Shown: positions 52,236 to 61,840 of the stretch, in pieces | Layout of the letters: each line of letters starts with the position of its first letter | Position numbering within the stretch: the first letter of the stretch is position 1 | Position numbers and translations under genes: made by a program | Notes under the pieces: generated by a model | The model's database searches: none | Told to the model about the DNA's origin: nothing | Seen by the model: only the letters and a program-made list of their open reading frames with translations | Source of the DNA: Odontocerum albicorne | Lineage: Eukaryota > Arthropoda > Insecta > Trichoptera > Odontoceridae | Length of the DNA: 64,000 nucleotides | Assembly (NCBI GenBank): GCA_949825065.1 | Contig: OX463848.1 | Coordinates: 39,539,380-39,603,379, forward strand | Reading direction: 5' to 3'

Positions 52236-52795
52236 CAGTTTGTCACGTTATTTTGGAACTCATTACTACTTCTCGTGGATAAATCACACCTTGTCTGGTA
52301 TATTTTGGCAACGAATAATGGTGTAACTTAAAGGTACAGTACCCGGCGGTAAGTAATACACATCGTGTATTACTATAAACTCATACACGTGTTCCGTCGC
52401 AATTTGTCAGTCAATCGTGTGACAGAGACGACGCTCTACAAAGCCGAAGTTAGCCGATTATGGCCAACAGTCTCTTTCTTAAGTCCGTTGTGTATTATTT
52501 ACCGCCGGGTATTGTATATACTTAAAGGTATATTTGACATAAAAATTAAGTATGGTTGTACCGCGCGATGACAATGTATGGCAGGATACAGAATGCAGTG
52601 ATTAAGGTTAAATGTCAACTTAAGGCTGTTTTTTTTAGTAAGATAAAGAAGAGCACGCTGAGATGATTCGGACATGTGGAACGAATGAATAAAGAAACCC
52701 ATACATACATACTATGGTGTTTTTCTATATTTATTCAATTCGTGATTATTTTTACTTGAGTGGTTTAGGCACGTGAAACGAATGAGTGAAGAAAG

Positions 52796-53138
52796 CAGGG
52801 CTGTAAAGTCTGAATCGTTGAGTGTCGGTTGGTTTTTTGTGGAGTCGGAATTAAAGTCGGTGTCGGAAAATCGACTCCGACTTATTTTTTTTAAAACTTA
52901 TCGACTTCACAAATTACGTTATGAAATTATGCACTATGTGCCATCTAGTATAAATAGCGTGCACTATAATGAGGGATTCCCATATACATTATTTCCAAAA
53001 ACCTACATTTCAGGAGTTGCGCCACGTTATTAAGTATAACATATGGATAGCAATACTATACTTGGAGTTGAGTTCAATATACTCGTATTTAAAATTTCTG
53101 GAGTTGGAGCTGGATTTTTTGCGGACTGCACAACACTG
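52796..53138. mobile_element. hAT MITE (CAG-start type)
   Basis: 343 bp. Left end CAGGGCTGTAAAGTCTGAAT, right end complement of CAGTGTTGTGCAGTCCGCAA. Interior GTCGGTGTCGGAAAATCGAC and GAGTTGGAGCTGG repeats are typical of a widespread hAT MITE group. Flanks GAAGAAAG (52788-52795) and AAAAAAAG (53139-53146) match at 7 of 8 positions. Confidence 0.85.
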
Positions 53139-53281
53139 AAAAAAAGATTAAGAAAACAAATATGTAGTGCAAATGTGAGTGAAAAATGTGGTAAAGGAAG
53201 AACAATATGATATTTAATAAAACGGAAATGTTAGAAGTATGAGAAAACTTAGGAGCTGTATGAGAAGGTGTACGGATGTGG

Positions 53282-53549
53282 AAGAGACGAAATATGTGTA
53301 TCTCTCCCTGGCTCCATCCCAACTCATTGTCTGCGAAGACCGCTGAGGTCAGCTCTTCTCGTTCTCAAGCTGTACGCTCCTCCGTCCCAGACCACGTCCC
53401 CCAGGCCGCGCCCTCGCATCAGGCCATCCCCCTGCACCACCCATGAATTCCTCGGTCCTCCTCTGGTTGCCACTCGAGGAAGATCCGTGGAGATTGCCTG
53501 GTTCACAGTGTGATCGGGTGCTCTGCGTCCAAGAGACGAAATATGTGTA
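53282..53549 (-). mobile_element. RTE-1 insertion with perfect 19-bp duplication
   Basis: AAGAGACGAAATATGTGTA at 53282-53300 and 53531-53549 bounds a 230-bp insert. The insert encodes the RTE-1 C-terminus on the minus strand (RVATRGGPRNSWVVQGDGLM, then SLRTRRADLSGLRRQ). It is markedly GC-richer than the other RTE-1 copies, with several differences at CpG positions. Confidence 0.95.
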
Positions 53550-53569
53550 AATATTATTTTTCCTTGTGA

Positions 53570-53945
53570 TAAAAGTGTGTAGGACAGGACTTAACAAAAT
53601 ACGGAATGAGTGAGTAGGGTTGGATATGAACTTAGGGGTAATGTGTTATGTAGGACGAACAAGAGCACTCGAAGATTGTTTGGGCACGTGGAACGAATGA
53701 ATGAAGAAAGACTTAAAAAAAAACAAGTGTACAGTCAAGTTTGAGTGGAAGGTGTGGTAAAAGATTGGCAAGAATATATTTTGTAAAAATGTAAATGTAC
53801 CATAAAAAGTAAGATAAATCACAGAAACTGTATGAGAAGCTGTATGGACATTGAAGAGGCCAAATATGTGTTTCAAGATAGGAAAGTCTTACGATCTGTC
53901 CTCTCTGCCTACCCCAATATGGATGCAGCATGATTGTAATATGTA
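53570..53945 (+). pseudogene. LINE family R fragment
   Basis: AAATACGGAATGAGTGAGTA, TGTTTGGGCACGTGGAACGA, GAAGCTGTATGGACATTGAA and GTCCTCTCTGCCTACCCC. It directly follows another R copy in the same orientation. Confidence 0.78.
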
Positions 53946-54077
53946 TGTGTATATAAATAAAATCACTAACAAATCGAATATAAATCCTGTTATTATTATA
54001 TTTTCAGTTCCACTCACACATATCAATTCAAATAATGAGAAACCATCCGATTTTAAAGCGATCTTAAAATATTTTAC

Positions 54078-54256
54078 CTGAGCTCCTTTAAAAGTTGAAA
54101 CCACAGGTCTCACTTCGGCCAATGTACACCTGGTATTTAGCCACGTGGACTTTAGCTTGAACATCTGCTTGGCAATCTTTAGCACGTGTCTGCTCTCAAG
54201 GACCTTTCTGTCTCTCCTTGTCTCCGTTGGTCCTTTCTTGGCTACCTGCACCAAAT
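54078..54256 (-). CDS. Candidate internal exon of an unidentified host gene
   Basis: 179 nt on the minus strand, framed by an acceptor (CCGACCTTTTAG/ATTTGG at 54257) and a donor (GAGCTCAG/GTAAAAT at 54077). The open frame gives 59 codons plus two leading bases: LVQVAKKGPTETRRDRKV, LESRHVLKIAKQMFKLKSTW and LNTRCTLAEVRPVVSTFKG. Composition is near 50% GC inside and strongly AT-rich outside, and the peptide is basic with balanced residues. No match to any transposon family in the window. I do not recognise the protein. Sequence conservation or RNA evidence would decide; without it this is a good-looking exon, not a proven one. Confidence 0.55.
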
Positions 54257-54259
54257 CTA

Positions 54260-54475
54260 AAAGGTCGGGACACCTGGACCAATACGTGGACTGCCTGGAA
54301 TTAAGGATTCATTACGTTTATGGCATTTTTATTTCTTATTTACAAAATAAAAGTGGTCAAGTTACTCACACTATACAATACTAGTTTATTCTTCAGTGTT
54401 ATGCTACAACAGATAACTATTTATTTAAAATTAATACATGAATAATTTATTATATTGTATTATTTAAAGTAAAGG
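54260..54475. other. Sequence upstream of the candidate exon
   Basis: No further coding block is visible. The stretch CCTGGACCAATACGTGGACT just upstream of the acceptor is GC-balanced and could be part of a longer exon with an alternative acceptor. Confidence 0.35.
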
Positions 54476-54479
54476 GCCT

Positions 54480-54720
54480 AAACATTGTGGAGGCTTTAAG
54501 ACATTGTAATTGATTGACTAAAACATCGTTTTTATTCCACTTAAGATAATGGTATGACCCTAACAGTTTCAAGGTTTTCACCTCACCATCAAGAGAGCAC
54601 AAACAAAAGTGTTGTTAGTGCTCTCCTGATGCTGAGGGGAAAACCTTGAAACCGGTGGGGTTATACCGTTATATTAAGTGAAATAAATTGACTGAACAAA
54701 TTAAAAATGATATTTTCTGT
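54480..54720. mobile_element. Hairpin element P copy with motif on both strands
   Basis: Left arm includes the reverse of CTTGATGG and GAAAC; right arm reads CTGATGCTGAGGGGAAAACC and TTGAAACCGG on the plus strand. Arms are about 70 nt with mismatches. Flanked by the P tail (ACATTGTGGAGGCTTTAAG in reverse). Confidence 0.65.
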
Positions 54721-54924
54721 TTCTGTTGATTCTCGACTAAAAATGTGCATTTTCGAGGTGCAGTTGGTTTAAAATTATTTTAAAGACTTAGTTGAGTCTC
54801 GTTTAAAAAAAAACAATGTTTTAGTACATCGAATAAGTAATTTAGTTAAGCCTTCGAAATGATACCTCATTTTTTCATTCTTTCTTAAATTTGGCCACTA
54901 ATAATAATAAACGCACAATCTATG

Positions 54925-55165
54925 TATATATAGTATTGCCGTTCAGAAAACAGACTTTCTTCAAGGGCGCTTTAACTCGGGATTCGAACAAACTATTATA
55001 ATAATCGAACGTCTATTCGAACCAACTATCAATAATTATTGACAAATTAAAAAAAATACAAAAAACACAAGTTTAGCGCAAAAATATGAAGGTAGTGGCT
55101 GCGGCGATTAGATGAAGTACTTTCCCGCATCTACATACCTATATGTTTGGAAAAACCGCAGAAAA
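54925..55165 (-). repeat. LINE family G 3' UTR copy
   Basis: GTATTGCCGTTCAGAAAACA, CTTTAACTCGGGATTCGAAC and, further on, GTAGTGGCTGCGGCGATTAG match the 23.8-24.1 kb G copy. Confidence 0.65.
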
Positions 55166-55404
55166 CTTACCAACGAAAGACCACATAGTCACTATAGAGC
55201 AAATCGTTACATTATGGTATAAATGTAAAATTAACATTTATAGGTTAATGTAACGATTTATAATTATTTAGTATTTATGTAAGAAATGTAACTTAAATAT
55301 TTTTTAGATATCCGGCTTTCGCCCGCTGCTATTTTCCTTAATCTCGACTGCGCCCGCGACCACAATTAGGTTGAGAACCCCTGCCATAGTAGATCTCCCG
55401 ATGC

Positions 55405-55985
55405 GTGGTATACTCAAGAAAATGTAGCATGGTTCCTGTGACGTTTGAAATGTCATGTCTCAAAGGGATGGGGTAAAATAGTTTTTTTTTTACAAATCGA
55501 ATCGTTTTTATAAATCGAAATATTGTTTTTCTCTAAACTGACGTTTTAATTCCTAATTTTCATTATACTGACTTTCTTATGTATTGTATGATTTGTATCT
55601 ATCTTTAAATAGGCCATGATCCTCTATGAATTAATACTAATTACGAACATTTAATTTTTTGTATAAAAAAAATCGAAAATCAAATTATCGTGTACCCAAT
55701 CCCTAGGTAATGCAGACTAACGTAGTGACATTTGACGAACGTCGCCAAATATTATTTGATTTTAACAAACTGGCGTATTTTTGCAAGATGTAACAAGATG
55801 TATTAATTTGTCATTATTGTTAGTTTTATGTAATGTATTTACCCAAATAACTTGCTATTTATTAGAATCGAGGCTTATATTAAAGTTGATAAAATAATTA
55901 AAATTACTGAACGTCGTTACAAGGTTGTATTAGGGCAAATTTGTGACACGTCACAGGAACCATGCTACATTTTCTTAAGTATAGT
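55405..55985. mobile_element. Longer MITE sharing the family N core but with different ends
   Basis: Ends GAAAATGTAGCATGGTTCCT (55415) and its complement (AGGAACCATGCTACATTTTC near 55952). The right 150 bp (TAATGTATTTACCCAAATAA to ACAAGGTTGTATTAGGGCAA) equals the core of N copies at 0.9 and 27.0 kb. About 575 bp overall, no transposase. Confidence 0.75.
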
Positions 55986-56044
55986 AACACATTCGACTTG
56001 TAAAATCTGTCATGGAATAAGACAATTGAATTTATTCAAAATGA

Positions 56045-56115
56045 GCTGATTAGTTGAAAGAAATTGCTGTGTAGCAATAAGTCCGCCAAATTTACCATGT
56101 ATAATATAACCATGT
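56045..56115 (+). repeat. SINE tail fragment
   Basis: TTGAAAGAAATTGCTGTGTA and GCAATAAGTCCGCCAAATTT. Confidence 0.6.
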
Positions 56116-56281
56116 TCAAAAATAATTAGATAAATAAATAAATATAAAAAAATTGTGGAAATCGTCGAAGTTGTATATATAATATATTTAAGGCACTGTG
56201 ATGTATCATACGTTCGTTGTATACGTGTATCCCAACCTGGGGGCTTATTGTCATGTGGCTATCTCTTCCAACGGTAACGAG

Positions 56282-56377
56282 TCTGAATGTGAGGAGGCGA
56301 AAGATGTGTGTCGCTATGGAAGAGACTGGCGCTCTGTTTTCTCTACCTACCATTACAAGTAAACGTTGTGATAGTAT
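56282..56377 (+). pseudogene. LINE family R 3' fragment, insertion target of RTE-1
   Basis: GAGGCGAAAGATGTGTGTCG, GACTGGCGCTCTGTTTTCTC and GTGATAGTAT; the R end (GTAATGG) continues at 57084. Confidence 0.8.
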
Positions 56378-56379
56378 CT

Positions 56380-56440
56380 TCTCCCTGGCTCCATCCCAAC
56401 TCACTGTCTGGGACAGTGAGTTGGGATGGAGCCAGGGAGA
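56380..56440. repeat. Perfect 28-bp inverted repeat at the RTE-1 3' end
   Basis: Arms 56380-56407 and 56413-56440 are exact complements around CTGGG. The sequence is the RTE-1 3' terminus (GAGTTGGGATGGAGCCAGGG). Confidence 0.97.
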
Positions 56441-57042
56441 CTGTTGGGGTCAGCTCTCCTCGTCCTCAGGTTGTATGCTCTTCTGTCCCGGACTACGTCC
56501 CCCAGACCGTGACTCTGCATCAGGTTATTTTTTTGCACCACCCATGAATGCTTTGGTATTCCTCTGGTTGTTATTCGAGGAAGATCCATGGAGATTGCCT
56601 GGTTCACAATGTGATCGGGTGCTCTGCGTCCAACGTGCCCATACCATCTCAATCGCCTCTCCTCCATCTTGCTGTTGTTGTCTGTAACACCTAGGCTTCC
56701 ACGAATGCGTGAGCTTTTTATTTTGTCTCTTAGGGACACACCAGCTGACCATCTTAGCATGCGCATTTCAGCAGTTTCTAGTTGCCTAGAGTAAGAGTTA
56801 TACATCGTCCAACATTCGGAACCATATAGGAGTGCGGGTCTGACAATCGTTTGGTATAATTTTCCTTTTAACTTTACTGGCATTTTCGGATCACATAGAA
56901 TTTCCATCATTAATCTAAACTTCATCCATCCCACACTAATTCTATATGTTACATCTGCTGCACATCCTCCATCGCTATGGATGAGTGACCCAAGATACTT
57001 AAAGGAGTCACAATTTGGTAATGTTTCTCCATCCATTTGCAT
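56401..57042 (-). CDS. RTE-1 reverse transcriptase C-terminal fragment, single open frame
   Basis: 213 codons without interruption: MQMDGETLPNCDSFKYLGSL, KMPVKLKGKLYQTIVRPALL, YGSECWTMYNSYSRQLETAE, EMRMLRWSAGVSLRDKIKSS, RRLRWYGHVGRRAPDHIVNQ, GIPKHSWVVQKNNLMQSHGL and NLRTRRADPNSL, then a few codons from the inverted 3' repeat. It lacks the GGATT duplication that breaks the 12.8 and 29.2 kb copies, so it shows the family's true reading frame across that point. The Met is internal; upstream ENTNAVTPV is in frame to the truncation. Confidence 0.88.
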   Translation of the reverse strand: MQMDGETLPNCDSFKYLGSLIHSDGGCAADVTYRISVGWMKFRLMMEILCDPKMPVKLKGKLYQTIVRPALLYGSECWTMYNSYSRQLETAEMRMLRWSAGVSLRDKIKSSRIRGSLGVTDNNSKMEERRLRWYGHVGRRAPDHIVNQAISMDLPRITTRGIPKHSWVVQKNNLMQSHGLGDVVRDRRAYNLRTRRADPNSLPGSIPTHCPRQ

Positions 57043-57099
57043 TACGGGAGTAACAGCATTTGTGTTCTCGAATGTGATAGTATGTAATGGTAAAAAAAC

Positions 57100-57660
57100 A
57101 AGTTTTGAAAAGTAAACATTTACGAATATATATTATAAAAGTAAATACATCAAAATAACATCCCGTATTCAAATATTTCTTCATCTCTTTCATTATTATT
57201 TCCCCTCCGCCATCCCCTAATTTGTTATTTGATCAATAACACCAGAATTTGTGTATTGTTTTTTTTTCAACATCCCCAGAATAATTTGACGATCTCAAGG
57301 AAAAAAGGAGAAATGTCTAATTCTCCAATTTCACCCCCGTTTCCCCAATTTACGGACGCCGTCCTGGGTACAAATCATCTGTTTAGAGGGGAGACCAGAT
57401 CAACGGGGGTTTTTTCACTCGATTTCATTTATTTATATTCAAGGTAGTATTTTGGAAATGATTATATTTTAAAATATTTTTTTTATTCGAAGAGTGCATT
57501 AAAGAGAAACTGGAAGAAATTGGAGGTAAACGTGATGTCAGCAGAAGGAAAAGCGTAATGGTGTAACAATATTAAAGTTTCAATACAAAAATGGGTAGTT
57601 GAGGAACTTTTTGTTTTATATTATACTTCTGTTATATACAGAACAACTTTGCAGGCTTAT
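57100..57660. other. Unassigned spacer
   Basis: The 72-codon ORF at 57229-57447 (Pro/Phe-rich) has no motif. Region 57.30-57.41 kb is less AT-rich. Confidence 0.4.
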
Positions 57661-57664
57661 TGAT

Positions 57665-57995
57665 ATATCAAAATTAATTACCTTAAGGCTGACATGTTCA
57701 AGAAGACGAAAAAGAACACTCGGAGATAGTTTAGACATGAGGAACGAATCAATGAAGAAATACTAACAAAACAAATATACAGGGCATATGTGAGTGGAAG
57801 ACATGGTAGAGGAAGACCAAGGAAAGTATTGTTGGATCAAGTGTATATTTTGTAATGAGTAAATGTAAAAAGTCAAATAAATCGTAGAAGTTGTATGAAA
57901 AGGTTTTTGAATGTAGAAAAAGCGTAATATGGGTGTCGGGATAGGAAAGTCTGGCGCTCTCTACTGTCTGCCCACCCTGACAGTTAGACGACGGC
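57665..57995 (+). pseudogene. LINE family R fragment
   Basis: TAAGGCTGACATGTTCAAGA, GGTAGAGGAAGACCAAGGAA, ATAGGAAAGTCTGGCGCTCT and CTGCCCACCCTGACAG. Confidence 0.78.
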
Positions 57996-58079
57996 ATATT
58001 AAATATGTAATTAATTAGAAACCAACTTTAAAGTGTGCAATGATGTGCTACAAAAGGAATGAATGATGGAATATTCAAA

Positions 58080-58290
58080 AAAATATTCTACAGTAGTGTT
58101 AAAGGTACAAAAAGTTTGGGAAGACCTACAAAAACATAGCACTACCAAATTAATCAGATTCTGAAAGAGGGAGGACAGCATTTATAAAAGAAGACTATGC
58201 GTGGCACGGTTTATGAACATGTCAAGATGTAATTAATTGTAGCTGTAATCTCTCTGCTTGCTCCGATAGGTGCATGGAGTGATAATGATG
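58080..58290 (+). pseudogene. Diverged LINE C-terminal fragment
   Basis: Frames give GRPTKT, HYQINQILKEGG and KRRLCVARFMNMSRCN, with a stop-rich end. It resembles the GRP-x-W...R-W layout of R but is too diverged to assign. Confidence 0.4.
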
Positions 58291-58344
58291 ATATGCTTTA
58301 AGTAGAAAAATATAAATCTATGTAAGTATAATATTATATATTCT

Positions 58345-58515
58345 CAATGCATGATATTTTGAAAAGGAAACGTATAACGACAGAGACGTCGTACGATTTG
58401 TATGAAGTGTATGGATGTGGAAAAAGCGAAAGGTGTGTGTCGAGAAAGGAAAGTCCGGTACTCTGTCCTCTCTGTCTACCTCGACAGGGAAATAGCCTGA
58501 TGGTATGTAAGTAGA
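58345..58515 (+). pseudogene. LINE family R 3' fragment
   Basis: AGTGTATGGATGTGGAAAAA, GTGTGTCGAGAAAGGAAAGT and CTGTCTACCTCGACAGGGAA. Confidence 0.75.
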
Positions 58516-58596
58516 AATTCTCAATTTTAAAATTTCACCGAGTGGTGTATTTTTTTGTTATACTCGTATGAAGCTGCATATTAAATTGAACATATT

Positions 58597-58800
58597 TTGT
58601 AATTTATTTTTATCAAACACTGTTTATTCCACTTTTTTGTGACGGTATAACCCTACCGGTTTCAAGGCTTTCACCTCATCTTCAGGGGAGCGCAAGAAAC
58701 CGGTAGGGTTATACCGTCACAAAAAAGTGGAATAAACAGTGTTTGATAAAAATAAATTGCAATGTCTTTAAACCTCCACAACTTTAATGCCTTAACTATA
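58597..58800 (-). mobile_element. Hairpin element P, near-perfect copy
   Basis: Arms 58597-58661 and 58697-58761 are ~65 nt with one mismatch and a loop of about 35 nt. The minus strand 58690-58643 carries CTGAAGA, AGGT/GAAA/GCCT, GAAAC and CGGTA, then GGG that can pair with the CCC before the first box. The asymmetric tail (CTCCACAACTTTAATGCC) follows. The high arm identity suggests recent formation or gene conversion. Confidence 0.8.
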
Positions 58801-58869
58801 AACAACATGAACATATTTTCTCTTAGTTTAGAGATACGAGGTATTGTTTTCGTCATGATCTATATACTC

Positions 58870-59610
58870 GTATTTTAAGAAAGATTTTATTTGATAACGA
58901 AATATTAGGTTAAATCTAAAGAGGAATCCTATAAAGTTGTGTAAAATGAGTTATCAAAGTTCGAGCTTTGCACGACGGTGCCGTTTTAATAACAATAAAA
59001 CTTTCAAATCCGAATAAAACACAACAAAATCCTATAATAAGAATCCGAAGTTTATTTTACCGAGTTAAACCAACTTCCGAATAAAAAGAGAAAGAAATTT
59101 ACTATTTGAAACCTTTTTTTACGACTCGGCTAGGTTAAAATAGAAACCTTACGTCCTCTCCACATTTCAATGTACCGATCCCAACCCTTACACGACCGAT
59201 ATCAATCCTAGACTATACGAAAAGATCTATTTACAATAATTCAATTAGTATTTTTTTATATTAGTGCTTATGATTGAAACCATTCACTTGAAAAGTTGTT
59301 TGTTTTCAGTTATTCTGTGTTGAATAATATTTGATCTTAAAGAAGATATATGTTTTTAATGTCGTCGTCGTTCGTTCATCAGTCAGCGAGTTTTGATCAT
59401 CTTTGGGTCCTTGCTAGTATTGGAGGCTGTTGAAAATACCTTGGGTTTTGAAAATGTAGCGCAATTGAACTTATCCTGTGTTACTACTGTTTAATCCGAA
59501 TTACTTTAATCCCTTTTTCTACCTCTATTTATGTACTCGTAGCTTAAATTTTCGTATTATAAAATTCAAATCCGCAGCCCCTTTGAGTTGATATTTCATT
59601 ACTAAACTGC
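58870..59610. other. Unassigned AT-rich spacer
   Basis: No ORF above 60 codons, no repeat match seen. Confidence 0.5.
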
Positions 59611-59613
59611 ACT

Positions 59614-59783
59614 ATTCAAGTCGTCTTCTTTCGATGGTCTTACAGCCCATATAGAGCTTTGCCCTCCATCAATCTTTGCCTCCAACTCCTCCTGTCTTCC
59701 GCCACGACCCTCCAATCCTGCGCCTGTAGCAGCCGGGTTGCGTCCCTCTCAACTTCGTCCTCCCATCACAATTCAAGTCGTCT
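59614..59783 (-). mobile_element. Short LINE insertion with 13-bp duplication
   Basis: ATTCAAGTCGTCT at 59614-59626 and 59771-59783 bounds a 144-bp GC-rich insert. The minus strand reads EDEVERDATRLLQAQDWRVV and AEDRRSWRQRLMEGKALYGL, a LINE C-terminus (D-R-W block) from a family not otherwise present in the window. Confidence 0.85.
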
Positions 59784-60149
59784 ATTAATTATTATTATTT
59801 TGGAGCAGACACCATCTTCACTACAAGAAGTTTTGATCTATCTTTGGTTAATCTATCTTTGTTGGAAGAATTACGTGTCATAGACGATTTGACTACTAAT
59901 AAAGCTAGATGATGACTTAATAAAGGCTGATGTTCATTGAATTTAAAAAAGTTTAATTTAATCACTTAAAAAAGTGCAAAATATTTATGAACTGGGTTTA
60001 TCTATCATTTTGTCACCGTTCTCACAATTTATGAACTAGTAAGTATGTCTGGAGAAATAAGGTCGTCGCTAAGTAAATTCCCAGTTTTCTTACCAAACAT
60101 GTATATCCAGATGCGGCAAGTATCCAATTAAATGGTTTTTTTGATTATT

Positions 60150-61150
60150 TTTTATTATTCATAAAAGTAATCAACACAAACATTGGCCAAGGGCTATACC
60201 TATATATAAATTGAAATCTTAAGAACTTATCTAATTTATATAAGTATGAATCCCCTCGCCACTCCAACGTCAATCTTGAACCATTCTTCCACGTCAATCA
60301 TGTGATCTTCTGTGAGAAAACAACCTGATCCTAGATGCGCACTCTCTCGCAAATATCACAGACATATGGACCCTGCTGAGCCGCTTGGCCATGCTGACAC
60401 ATGTTCGCAGCGTGCTGACTGCTTCTCACACGTCTAGCCGCTGAGACGCCATCAGCCGGAGAGCATACGGCTCTCCACCCTTCACGGTCTCGAGCCACCC
60501 GCTCCCAGTCCACAGGCGCCCTGCACAAAGTAAGCCATTCTCGCTGATTGTCCTTATAGCGTTTCCTCTGCCCACCGACTCTTCGCTGGCCCACCACTTC
60601 ACCGTACAAGACGCGTTTTGGGAGTCTATGGTCGCCCATTCGTATGTATCACTTGCCCGGTCCACATGATACTTATATGCTACTTATAACTAGTTAACAA
60701 TTTTTACAACAAATTATTTTAATACTAATTATTAAGCTCGTACATGCTCACTCATGTTCTTCAGATTAATTGCATTCCATCACATTCACTCAGACCTTGG
60801 TCCTCCCAGCTAGTACTGTAGATGGACTAATCAGAATGATCCTTCGGAAGCCAGTGATTATAACGGAAATGTAGATCGGACTTATTCTCGTAAGCCCCTT
60901 GTGCAGCAATTAGAGGATTTCTGTTGTTTTGTTGACTTTTATAGAACTTCACGATCCAAGCTATGATGTGATGTTGTAGGGTTTCTTCACGCTGTTCGTC
61001 GTGAAGTCGGGAGTGGTTTATTCTGGGATGGGTGTGGAAAGAGATCTTGAGTGCCTTGTTCTGCACTTGTTGAAACTTCAGGTGCTCACACTATCCCAAA
61101 CGGGTGCAGCATAGGTCAAGTTGGAAGCCAATTAAATGTTGGCTACCGTT
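60150..61150 (-). pseudogene. Jockey-like LINE family S: RT C-terminus and 3' UTR, interrupted
   Basis: Coding end: about 61138-61066 gives LTYAAPVWDSVST (the A-P-V-W motif after the palm), then after a 1-nt frame slip 61066-60827 gives VQNKALKISFHTHPRINHS, RLHDEQREETLQHHIIAWIV and NHWLPKDHSD to a stop. The Q-N-x-L-R/K-x-x-x-x-A/H-P pattern is Jockey-clade. The 3' UTR (60.67-60.81 and 60.15-60.25 kb) matches 29.15-30.12 kb. Confidence 0.75.
60331..60665 (-). pseudogene. GC-rich LINE C-terminus nested in S 3' UTR
   Basis: Frame 60331-60639: MGDHRLPKRVLYGEVVGQRR, VGGQRKRYKDNQREWLTLCR, WERVARDREGWRAVCSPADG and YVCDICERVRI. This is the R-LPK-VLYGE...GGQ-KRYKD...DR--WR block with a C-terminal Cys-x2-Cys, as in some RTE/R1-like LINE C-termini. 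Upstream, W-GQVIHTNGRP is frameshifted at 60640-60665. GC content is strikingly higher than the surrounding S sequence, and S homology resumes at about 60668, so I read it as a later insertion. Confidence 0.72.
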
Positions 61151-61254
61151 CTATTCTTACTTTCTGTTTTATAGTTATGGAGAATGCCTTTAAGGAGATT
61201 TCGTTTTCTAAACGGCAATTTGTAAATCATCCTTTTGTTATTAATATTAAATAA

Positions 61255-61560
61255 TACCGAAACGCCAAAAAAAATTATTCCGGCTTTGCAAGGGTTAATA
61301 GGGGTTACTTTCCAACTCGGTCCACTTTTGTTATGAGCCTCTCCGGGCCCAGGCCGGGGGCCACATTTCATATTGATATTCGGCCCGCGTCACGTTTATG
61401 AGGGTTGCAATTTACAGCCAATACGGAAAAAGGGAAAACTCAAATATAGGCCAATTGAGAGAAATAGCATTTTGATCCAATCAACTGGGATAGAATTTAT
61501 AGACAAACGAAATTATGATATTAATAAATATATTTGTAATTTGAGATATCAATTATGAAT
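61255..61560. other. Unassigned spacer
   Basis: A short GC-rich patch at 61.33-61.40 kb (CTCCGGGCCCAGGCCGGGGG) lies inside AT-rich sequence. No motif. Confidence 0.4.
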
Positions 61561-61578
61561 TTTTAGTCCTTCATTTTT

Positions 61579-61840
61579 GAGTACTGATTATGGATGCCTA
61601 TTTTTTTATTCCTTCACTTTTGAGTACTGATAATGGATGCCTATTTTTTTATTCCTTCACTTTTGAGTACTGATAATGGATACTTATTTTTTTTATTCCT
61701 TCACTTTTGAGTACTGATAATGGATGCCTATTTTTTTATTATTTCATTTTTGAGTACTGATAATGAATGCCTATTTTTTTATTCCTTCTCTTTTGAGTAC
61801 TAATAATGGATGCTTATTTTTTTTTATGAAAAAGTTTTTG
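61579..61840 (+). repeat. 43-bp tandem array (6 units)
   Basis: GAGTACTGATAATGGATGCC (with variants) starts at 61579, 61622, 61665, 61709, 61752 and 61795. Units are separated by a T run and ATTCCTTCACTTTT. Confidence 0.93.

Larger units (their letters stand above)
52560..53560 (+). pseudogene. LINE family R copy carrying two later insertions
   Basis: R pieces: 52565-52795 (GGCAGGATACAGAATGCAGT, ACTTAAGGCTG, TGGTTTAGGCACGTGAAACG), 53139-53300 (TGTAGTGCAAATGTGAGTGA, GAGAAGGTGTACGGATGTGG) and 53550 onward. The first gap is a hAT MITE, the second an RTE-1 insertion. Confidence 0.8.
56367..57083 (-). mobile_element. RTE-1 insertion with 11-bp duplication and fold-back 3' end
   Basis: TGTGATAGTAT at 56367-56377 and 57073-57083 bounds the insert 56378-57072. 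Its 3' terminal 28 bp is present twice as an inverted repeat (56380-56407 and 56413-56440). Confidence 0.94.

Noticed and set aside
56217..56687. 156-codon plus-strand ORF as a gene
   Set aside because: It is antisense to the RTE-1 ORF and runs through the 3' fold-back and into R sequence.
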